Source: Helicoverpa zea (lineage: Eukaryota; Arthropoda; Insecta; Lepidoptera; Noctuidae). Taken from it: DNA of 64,000 bases. Under the pieces are notes generated by a model. The model was not told where the DNA came from. It made no database searches and saw only the letters and a program-made list of their open reading frames with translations. The translations under genes and the position numbers were made by a program. The number at the start of each line of letters is the position of its first letter. Within the stretch, counting starts at the first letter, position 1. The stretch lies in assembly GCF_022581195.2 (NCBI RefSeq), contig NC_061459.1, forward strand, positions 11,842,001 through 11,906,000, read 5' to 3'. Below are positions 55,365 through 64,000 of this stretch, in pieces.

Positions 55365-57165
55365 CAAATTTTATGTCAAGTAAAGGCATTAAAAAAAAAG
55401 TATTTTACTCGCATAACTGTTTATGCTACATACTAGTTACAACTTCTTTTTATATTAAGACTGAATAAGTTGTATTGCTACAATGCTGTGCATTATTTCA
55501 ATTGTATCGGAATCCTATCCCTTAAAATGTGCATTATTTTTTTATTAAAAAAAAAACAATCAGAGGGTCGATGAGGAGGTAAAACAAACCTTGTAAAACA
55601 CTTGTACTCAGCTGCATTCGGTTGGACTGGAAACCCGACCCCAACGCAATTGGTAAGTAAAAGGTTCGACAGGCAGAATCAATGAGAAGGTAATACCTAC
55701 TGTCAATCAGTTTCTCTGTAAACTAAAATGGATGGTATACGTTTAAATGCACTCATGAAATCTCTGCTGCTCTTGGTTTGATTAAAGGAAAGAGCTGACA
55801 TGAGTCATAACGAAAATAATTAGGAATTCAGAGAATAATATAACGACATCCGGAGCTTAATTACGCTAATTTTCCTTACACCATACGATTTTTTTTTTGT
55901 TTAAAAAACATGTTTATCAATTTAAAAGGATATTGTCTACTGTGATTCAATAATGAATTATATTGTCTGCAAATGATTTACGATTGCAATACGATTGCAG
56001 AGCAGACTACCTTAAACCAATGGCAAACCAATGGAATGTCATTGGAAAACGATTGGTCTTATATAGGTAAGTAGCGAAATTCTCGCTAATTGAGCCCTAA
56101 ATCAAATATAAACGAATAGGATTTGCAAACATTTACGTCCATCTCATAATAATGATTCAATTAACACCAAAGTGATAAGATTTGTTTACATTTATAATAT
56201 TATTGCATCACTGCATATTACGTTGCTTATTAGTATTATGTAAGAAACTCCCCTAACAATTACTTTATTTGACCCTTTGATCTTAGTGCGATAAACTCAA
56301 GAACTGCAAACGGCTTTACAAAATAAGAGAGGTTTTCCCCACTGGCTGAGGGAATTCAAGAAGATATTTTTATATTTTATTAAAAACCTAAGTAAAAGAT
56401 AAGCAAAGTAAGAAAAAAAAAACTAATTTAAACACTGCGCCAGCCATTTTGATATCTGCGTAACAATGGATAGTCAGTAGAGGCATTTTCAAAAGTATAT
56501 TTAGTTAGTAAAGGTACCTATATACATAGTTTCAAAAAATATATTCTATAATACCTGTACCTAAGTAAGATAGCTACTATCCGGCCGTCAATAGTTATTG
56601 TCAGGTATACCTATAACGAATGAAAGTTTTGGAATAGCTTACAACTTTTATTACCTCAGTCTGCAGGAAGCTACGTAATAGGTACCTACTTTTTGCAATA
56701 TAATCAGATTGATGAAGAAAATTCCCCAGGTCGCGGTAAAACCCGCGGGAACATAGCATTAAAAATAAAATTACAAACAGGAATGTCTGATAAAAAATAT
56801 ATACACAAGAAGTACCTACTTACTGTCAGGAGCAAATTGATATCGGAACTACGATACTTATCTATACTATACTAGAGGTAATATAATATAGAGGAAACAT
56901 TTGTTTGTATATATCCTAAAGACTCTGAAACCTAAAAACCGATTTGAAAAATTATTCCTTGTTGGGAAGCTTTACCCGAGTAACTATATTTTGTAATAGG
57001 CTATATTTTGTCCGGGTACGCGAAGAAGTTCCCGCGGGACAAAGGTGTAACTGTGTGAATCAGCTAGTATTTTATGTGTATATCCAATTCAATATACATA
57101 TTTATTTCAGACTTGTTTTCGGTCCATAGTGTAAGTAATACGTATGCTTCGTGGAAAACCGGGGT
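55365..57165. other. Intergenic between L and M
   Basis: 55575-55690 is a diverged SINE family 1 3' fragment. 56715-56800 and 56880-57065 are dispersed 'aaacccgcgggaac' and 'ccgatttgaaaaattattcc' repeats. Nothing else recognised. Confidence 0.45.
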
Positions 57166-57231
57166 ACGTAGCCGGTTTATAATAGACGGAATGCTTGTTT
57201 TGTATCAGTGTTGCGAAACTAGTCGAACAAG

Positions 57232-59210
57232 ATGAAGGGATTTCTGCTATTCCTAGCTGTTGCGGTTCTAGCTTATACGTACACATTGGCCGTACCGGGT
57301 AAGTTATTTTTATAAAACTTTAAATATACAGGAATGAATTTTATCCAGTGCGCAAACTTTGTCAACTTATAGTTAAATAAGTTTTATAGATACGTATATT
57401 TTTATTTTGTAGTGTTTTAGTAAAAAAAAGAAAAGTTATTGATATCGAAAGATGTTTATTTTGTAACCGATAGTACGGTCACAGTCGTCATAGTATGCAC
57501 GGCGCAACGCGAAACCGGTTTACTGACGGAGCTCCGCTCGGCGCGCGTAAGAATAGTTTGTATCCATATTTTGCTGATTTTAGGGCGGACAAAAGAATGA
57601 AAAACTTTTTTTTACTGATGATGCAGATAAATGTTCTGTTAACGATTCTGGACCACCAGTTTTTTTTTTTGCGCACTGCTTAAAATTCATTTCTGTATAA
57701 ATAAATTAAAAACTAAATGCCCAGTTTTTTAACGCTGGCCAGCACTTTTTACCAGAATCAACAACGTAGGAAAGTTTTGGGTTCCGTATTGTATTTTTTT
57801 TTGACAACAAATGAGTGCTGTTTTTGAGTTAGTCCTTTAACTATCATCGGTGCCAGACACAATAATAAAAATTTGTTTGTCTGGAACTCCGAGGTCACCG
57901 TCTTAAGTTAATAAGTAGGTAAATGCTTGTTCTAATTTGTTTGCTGATTAACATTTTAGATTCCGATTTACATATATTTGCGAAAGAAATAATGGCTGTG
58001 TTTTGTTAGCTTTTTTTTTTCATATATTACTGCTAAAGGAGATTATTAAAGATCACATATTTTTATTACATACATAGTAAGTTATGTAGAGGAATAGAAT
58101 TTATCTGTTTATTTACGCACGCTGCAAAGTCATGCATCATTAATTACACTTAATTAATGGTATTAGCTTGCTAATTGTACTGGTTATGTAAACCATAATT
58201 ATATTACATAGTACACCCATGATTTACATTCTTTGCAAATGATTCTAGACGTGTAATAAATGTGTGCATAATATTACAAACCTGTTTTCAGAAGTAGGTA
58301 TATAGTGGTAACGTCATAACACTTATGAATACAAGGCTTATTGAGAAATTGAGACATATCTACTTTTAAATAAATAATAAATATATACACACACATTATC
58401 TTTATAAGACTCGGTATCTAAGCCACTACTGAGCGGTCCAATGTAGGGCTGCGGGATTGTTCGAAAGTTACCGCGGCCCTGGTACATAAAAGGCCTACGA
58501 CGGAACACGACGGTTTTATTATCAGTAAGAGTCTGACACTCCCTCACCGCTGCTAACCCACAGCGGATCTTTGATGATTTCTGGAGTCGTTAAAAAAAAA
58601 CCGTTCATTGTTAACGTAAATGTGCGACAATGTGCATGTGCATGTATATTGACACACACAAGCATCACCAGCTGAAATATTAGTAAACATAAAAATACAC
58701 TTTGAAACAATAATTATTATTATTATTTATTTATAAGTTATCAACTTATTTTTCAGCTGAAAACTATGGAAACGTTCATGCTTCGGACGGCAGCGTGGCT
58801 TCAGGAGTTGTTGCAAACTCTAGTTTCAAAGATGGAGCATTCAGCGTAGGCACACGGAAATCATCGTAAGACAATGTTATACTTATACTATTTTAGTAGA
58901 AAAAGTAACAAAGAAAGACACTGACTATGATGAATAAATAAATATTTAATTATATGTAACGATTTTCTGCAGGTAGATACTAATATTATAAAAAGGTTTT
59001 TTTTTTCGTTTGTAATGTATAAACTAAGAACCGATTAAAAAAAATACTTCCGTCAGAAACTTAAAGATATAAGAATATTAGAATTCTTACAATTATAATA
59101 GAAAATGTGCGGAACTATTTACTTTCTCATTAATTAATAATTTTTTGTTTCCTTTCAGGTGTGGCATACTGCAAAAACTTATTTCGAAAGTGTGGAACTT
59201 AAATTGCTGA
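57232..59210 (+). CDS. Secreted Cys-tail peptide M
   Basis: Exons 57232-57298, 58757-58865 and 59159-59210 (75 aa). Signal peptide MKGFLLFLAVAVLAYTYTLA, two codons longer than consensus, then VP. Exon 2 ENYGNVHASDGSVASG, VVANSSFKDGAFSVG, then TRKSS; exon 3 CGILQKLISKVWNLNC, 14 residues between cysteines, close to K (CGVVQRLISRVWDLNCT). Splice sites canonical (GTAAGT, GTAAGA, CAG acceptors). TATA TTTATAATA 57176-57184, TCAGT 57205-57209. Intron 1 (about 1.46 kb) contains repeat R3 at 58440-58600. Confidence 0.88.
58440..58600 (+). repeat. Repeat R3 in intron 1 of gene M
   Basis: 'gggctgcgggattgttcgaa' to 'ctgctaacccacagcgga'. Confidence 0.65.
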
Positions 59211-60062
59211 AAAAAATATTAATTAGGTATATTACCACCGACCTAGATTTTTAACGAGGTGTCTGTTAATGTACTTAAGAATATGTGTAATAATATTTTA
59301 AATATAAAATACAATTAAGAAAAGCTGCGTGGAAGACGGCAAATCATGTGGTTTTGGGCATGAACGTGGATGCATAGAGGATGACTAAAGAAACGATGTA
59401 TGAATTGTGTGAAAGACGAGATAGATAGAAGAGTATAGAAGGAGAAAACATGCTGCGCCGGCTGTATATAAAATTAGGGTAAGGGCAGGAAAATGATGGA
59501 TGATACTCATTTACTTTAAAAAAACAAAGAACAGTAATTGTTAGTCGGCATAATTGGGCTTGAAGCTATTTACTTATTAAAATAAAATAAAGTACCCATT
59601 TAACAGTATTTTTTTTCTCATTTATCCTGTTACCTACGAACTCATGACTGGAAGTGGAGAATATTTTGAAAGATAGAATGTTTCCCGAGAAATCCCTTTC
59701 CTTATTGAATGCGTCACTTTGATTCTCGATTTTCCTGTTGACATTAGAGACATGATGATAAGAAATAATAGTTTAATTACTATAATAAATGGCCAGTCAT
59801 TGATAGGTGCAATATACGCGATAAAATAGCCCTGACATTGTATACATCAAGCTATAGAAAACTAGTAAAAGCTGGTCGTTCAATTTGAAGAAAGATCATA
59901 TAAAGCGAGTCCAAGACAAAGTGGTGTACCTATATAGATTGATATGTAGCCGTGCATACCTGTTTGTTTAAATATGCAAATCTAATTAATTGAATAATGA
60001 TTCACACACACGTGGAACCGCAATTCATCGCCATAGGCGTGTGTCTTTTCTTACTTACCTAA
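59211..60062. other. Intergenic 3' of gene M
   Basis: 59318-59480 reads in broken frames like a mobile-element protein tail ('gcatagaggatgactaaaga', 'agaaggagaaaacatgctgc'), but it is too decayed to classify. The rest is unassigned. Confidence 0.35.
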
Positions 60063-60289
60063 GGCCTCATTTACGGAAACGCGGGGCGTCTCGCGTCGCG
60101 TGTGGCGTGGCGTCTCGCGGCGCGTCGGACGTTTTTACACGCTTTTTATTAGCTTCACCTGTATGTTTGTAGGTTTGTAACCGACTTCTTTGGGCGCGAT
60201 TTTGACCCACTTTAAACGGCCAGATTTCGTTCAAACTTTGTAGATTTATTGAGGACCGATGACAATACACTAATTTGATAAAATTATTC

Positions 60290-60900
60290 CATTTTTAACC
60301 GACTTCCCAAAAAGGAGGAGGTTACACATACACATCGATTACTCCGAGGTTTATAGACCGATCTACGTGATTCTTTTTTTGTTCGACTCGGAATAGCTGC
60401 CAGTTGGTCCCATAGTCATCAGGTCAGGATCTGATGATGGAAACCCTGAGAAATCGAGGGCAACCTTCGAAAGTTGTAGGCATACATAGGGTAAAAACTT
60501 GACACTCAGGTGTACGCCTAAAAGCACTATTCAACTGTGAAGATTTGGAGCTGACCTGATGATGGAGACCAGAGAGGGTCCAGGGAACTCGACAACTGAA
60601 TATGTAAACTACCTCGTGTTTGGGCTTAAATTATTTGTATTGACAAGACCTTTGCAACAGTGAAGGTTTGGAGCTGACCTGATGATGGAGACCAGAGAAA
60701 GTCGAGGGAACTCGACAACTGAATATGTAAACCTCGTGTTTGGGCTTAAATTATTTGTATTGACAAAACCTATGCAACAGTGAAGGTTGGGAGCTGACCT
60801 GATGATGGAGACCAGAGAAAGTCGAGGGAACTCGACAACTGAGTAAATAAACAAATAAACTGAATATGTAAAATACCTCGTTTGGACTTATATTCTTTGT
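60290..60900 (+). repeat. Repeat R4 with tandem amplification
   Basis: 'aaccgacttcccaaaaagga' start. 60536-60860 contains about two and a half copies of a roughly 120-base unit ('gagctgacctgatgatggag' ... 'acctcgtgtttgggcttaaa'). Confidence 0.75.
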
Positions 60901-61383
60901 ATTGATGAGAACTTCCCACTTGTATGGATAGTGACAACTATTCGTAATATCACCCGTGTCGTCACGTTACGCACCAAATCCTCAACCATCAAGAGACCAA
61001 CATCCAAAATATGTATTTTACCCGTAGTTGAATAAGCTTTATGTTTTACGCATGTTATTTTAGAAGAAATTTACACTTTACAATTATGTTTAAAATCAAG
61101 TAAGTATACAACAAATATTTACTACTTTACTTTTAGATCAAATGTACAAAATCACAATATTGTTAAATTGTCTTTCCATATCTATGTTAATTATTTTAAG
61201 ATAATATTGTTATTCATATTTAAACTTTGTTAGTATAAGGTCAAATTGTTATATTTATTATGTATATATTCATTGTATATGAGTCATAATGTGTAAATTT
61301 GTGTTCGAATTTAATGTATACAGTACAAGTGCAAATTATGTAGTTCAAATGTTTTTAAGTATAGTTCATCCTTAGTTCATTTT

Positions 61384-61425
61384 CGCCCACCAAGGACGTT
61401 CCTTAAGTAACGTCCTTGGTGGGCG
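61384..61425. repeat. Short perfect palindrome
   Basis: 17-base arms 'cgcccaccaaggacgtt' and 'aacgtccttggtgggcg' around an 8-base loop. Followed by a repeat shared (inverted) with 17120-17175. Confidence 0.85.
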
Positions 61426-61993
61426 GTATGTTTGCGACTAACATTTGAATGCTTCCTACTCGCTCGATAGATGGCGTTGTCGCGTTTAAATGCGCGCTAT
61501 GGTTTCGTTACAAGCGATACTCTAAGACAAAATGTTTTTTTTGTAAGACTTTAATATACCAGCTTAGAACAGTGCACAGAGGAGTGCACCATCTTGTGTA
61601 CTAGTAGGTCAGCAGATCACCTAGTAGCTTAGCTAGGAAACAACAGTCGATAAGGCAGGGCTCGTTGTTAATTTTTATTTCCAATAATTATCTTTAGCCG
61701 TTTTCTCTAATATTGTCAAATTTTTGTATACTAAAGAGAATTTTAATTCTACAAAACAAATAATAGTTTAAAAAAAAACTAAATCTACTTTAAAAAAAAA
61801 AAAACAAACTAAAAAACAGAAAATGCAAAATATCTTGATTCCTTTAACTAACAAGGCTATAATACTAAAAATAGTTGCCAAAATAAGGCGAAAAATTTTT
61901 TTCGATCGTAAAGCACTCTCTGATGCTTCGCATCAAGAGTCGTGCAATAGTTTAAAATTAAAAAGCTATTATAAATAATCCAAACTAAAAAGT

Positions 61994-62442
61994 AGAAAAT
62001 AAATAATAGTTTTAAAAAAACTAAAAAACACGCTTTTTATAGAAAACCGAACTAAAAAATAGCAAATAAATTTTAATGAATTTAAATTAAGAAAATAGTG
62101 TTCAAAATTTCAATGAATATAAATTAATAATAGATATATAATAAATGTGAATACAAAAAAAAATATTTAAAAAAGCGTGGGGTGCATGGTGTCAATAGTT
62201 ATAAATATTTTATTGACAGATATGAGTAGAGTGATTTTCATTTCGATATGACCTTAAAAAGCACCCCACGCTTTTTTAAATATTTTTTTTTTTGTATTCA
62301 CACTATTATTAATTTATATTCATTGAAATTTTGAACACTATTTTCTTAATTTAAATTCATTAAAATTTATTTGCTATTTTTTAGTTCGGTTTTCTATAAA
62401 AAGCGTGTTTTTTAGTTTTTTTAAAACTATTATTTATTTCTG
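61994..62442. mobile_element. Nested AT-rich foldback
   Basis: Arms of about 190 bases (61994-62185, 62261-62442), near-perfect complements ('gaaaaccgaactaaaaaata', 'aaaaaagcgtggggtgc'), with a 75-base spacer. Confidence 0.85.
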
Positions 62443-63035
62443 TTTACGGTGGGGCGGCGCGTGAAGCGGCACGCATCATCGCACGCGTAAAAACAAACTT
62501 ATAGCAATATACGACCATGTTCATAGAGATACGAGGCGGGAAGCGTGGCGGTGTCCGCGGCGGTGCCCGCGGCGAATCCTCTAGCGTGTAGCGAAGCACG
62601 CGGCGGGCAACGCGCACGCTCGCCTCGATCAAATCGACTAGTTTTATGTTGGTGAGAGATGGGAGCCATATTATAATATATAATAATTCACTTTTTAACA
62701 TTGAATTTTCTCCTAAAAAAAAGTCGATCATGTCATACTCCATTGCACGGTGACTACGTCTGTGTTGCATGATTTCTAAATAAGACTGACAGAAGATACC
62801 GCCTCGGAGATAGCTTCATCGAGAATTGCCGCTGCGTGCGTCGCCGCGATAAACGCCGCGTGGGACGCGTCGGTGACATCCGCGGGCTCGGCCGCAAAAA
62901 ACGAACTAATTCAAACAAACGCGTCTAAAATCGCTTCTCCGTAAACGCACTCATACAACGTCATATATTTGAATTCAGTGCGGGCCGCGCCGCTCAACTC
63001 AACGCGCGACGCCCCGCGTCTCCGTAAATGAGGCC

Positions 63036-63738
63036 TAAGAGCATTTTCACTTTTTACTGGCCGATTATCCGCTTATTTTTTTAGCGGGACATAGCACGTA
63101 TTATATGGGCATAGTCGTGCATACACGTACGATAGAAAATATAAACTGCTATTGGATTCAAGCGATGGCACCTGGAACCGTGTGTCGGACGACAAAATCC
63201 TCAAGTGTGAAATTCTATGAAATCCGATCAAACCTTTCACATGAACACCGTCGGGCCAGCCATGCAACCGTGTGTTTCGTTGTTTTTAAGGTTCCGTACC
63301 CAAAGACCCTATTTATAAGACTTCGAAGTTTTATAGTGTGATGTCATACATTATTCTGCTGCTGAGGAAACCCATTGACAGCCAAACTATTTGTGTTCTG
63401 CATTAGCATGATATTAGATATCTTATCGCGGAGTTGCCTGACGAGATATATGTACCTCAAGACTTTTTCAGTGAAACGTTCGAAGATGTTAAAGTTATTC
63501 CTTCCATCTTCCAATAACACATTTATTTTTTTGTTGTATGTACACAAAAGTCCACAATATATATTAAAAAAAAAATTTTTTTTTTTTGATAATGTAATCA
63601 CTGATTCTTCAAATTCATCATTTTAGGCACTGTTCGTTATTTTGAGTACCTAATTTGGAAAATACATAGGGCATTACTGACGATATATAAATAGTAACTA
63701 AGAAATGGCTGTTAAAAATTGATAATAATTCAGCCTGT
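63036..63738. other. Intergenic upstream of gene N
   Basis: 63289-63330 is a fragment of the 'ggttccgtacccaaag' repeat. A T/A homopolymer-rich stretch lies at 63565-63590. No gene seen. Confidence 0.4.
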
Positions 63739-63797
63739 GTATATAATCTGGTACTTAGGCCAATTTTTCGTCAGTATTGTGAGAGTAATCTGACAAG

Positions 63798-64000
63798 ATG
63801 AAAGGTTTTTTGGTATTTTTGGTCATCGTGCTTCTTGCGTTTACGGACCCAGCCAATGCAGCCCCGGGTATGTAATTTTTTTTAAATTATACTATATCTA
63901 CATCAAATGGAAAATGTTAAGCCTACGCACATAGTGCCAACTTAATAGTCGACTGTTGACCCCGTGGTTGTTTTCCTTTTTTAGAAAATCGTTAATTCAA
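63798..64000 (+). CDS. Secreted peptide N, exon 1 (runs off the window)
   Basis: Exon 1 63798-63867: MKGFLVFLVIVLLAFTDPANA then AP, three codons longer than consensus, with donor GTATGT as in K. TATA GTATATAATC 63739-63748, TCAGT 63771-63775. Exons 2 and 3 must lie beyond 64000. A possible acceptor at 63983-63984 would lead to a stop within four codons, so it is not accepted as exon 2. Confidence 0.7.

Larger units (their letters stand above)
60063..63035. mobile_element. Large composite foldback with Harbinger-like ends
   Basis: Inverted ends 'ggcctcatttacggaaacgc' (60063) and the complement of 'gcgtctccgtaaatgaggcc' (63035), each followed by 'gggg' plus CGTC-rich sequence and flanked by TAA, as in PIF/Harbinger elements (3-base TWA duplication). 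No transposase seen. The roughly 3 kb interior is a patchwork: R4 repeat with tandem units, a hairpin, a nested AT-rich foldback and a GC-rich right end. Confidence 0.6.

Noticed and set aside
57495..57683. Overlapping 62-codon frames on both strands in intron 1 of gene M
   Set aside because: No family match, no splice support, low-complexity T-rich end; chance frames.
5648..59210. Relation to Drosophila Bomanins because of the 'GNV' near the mature N-terminus and short secreted size
   Set aside because: Bomanins have a CxxC-type motif within a short mature peptide; here the cysteines are at the C-terminus and the Gly/Ser block is absent from Bomanins. Three shared residues are not evidence.
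63975..64000. Exon 2 of gene N beginning after TTTTAG at 63984
   Set aside because: In phase it reads three codons and a stop, without the NYG motif seen in other copies.

Overview
The window is animal genomic DNA from a moth, probably a noctuid-type lepidopteran. The basis is introns with GT-AG borders, TATA plus TCAGT-type core promoters, AT-rich background, tRNA-derived SINEs, an RTE-type LINE ending in (TGATGA)n, and the 'GCCCGCGGCTTCGCCCGCG' class of repeats. The order and species are inferred from repeat style; no database was searched.

The main content is a tandem family of at least 14 copies (A to N, 5.6-64 kb) of one small three-exon gene for a secreted peptide of about 65-90 residues. 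Order and strand: A+ 5648, B+ 8711, C- 15419, D+ 24697, E+ 29591, F+ 31978, G- 39445, H- 42347, I- 45469, J- 50671, K+ 51402, L+ 53042, M+ 57232, N+ 63798 (runs off the window). Exon 1 encodes a nearly invariant signal peptide (MKGFVLFLVVVLLAYTYA) and ends in phase 1. Exon 2 encodes a Gly/Ser/Asn-rich segment (NYGNV...GS.ASG.VS.S.FGDGAFS) and ends in phase 2, just after a basic pair in most copies. Exon 3 encodes a short hydrophobic tail that starts with Cys and ends with Cys, usually as the last residue. The tails fall into three loop-length classes (7, 8-9 and 13-14 residues between the cysteines). I do not recognise the family by name; an immune-type or other secreted effector role is a hypothesis only. 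Most copies were too small and too spliced to appear as long open frames and were assembled by hand from exon homology.

Several copies carry instructive lesions. In B a SINE landed on the exon 3 acceptor, and its target duplication regenerated acceptor and exon. D has two competing donors giving different tails. G has lost its exon 1 donor. L carries an RTE insertion and an exon 3 acceptor changed from AG to AC. I has replaced the cysteine tail with a cysteine-free, helix-prone one.

The rest is mobile DNA: a copia-type LTR retrotransposon (18.8-24.2 kb) with LTRs identical by eye, a nested TTAA element and a nested SINE; LINE fragments (3.3, 8.8, 12.0, 32.4, 40.1, 42.7, 53.7 kb); a decayed Tc1/mariner element (34.7-36.5 kb); a hAT-type MITE (28.6 kb); many foldback elements; and two SINE families. 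The first 1.8 kb holds minus-strand exons of a Myb/SANT-like (zeste/Harbinger-accessory type) gene that continues off the left edge. No rRNA, bona fide tRNA gene or CRISPR array is present.
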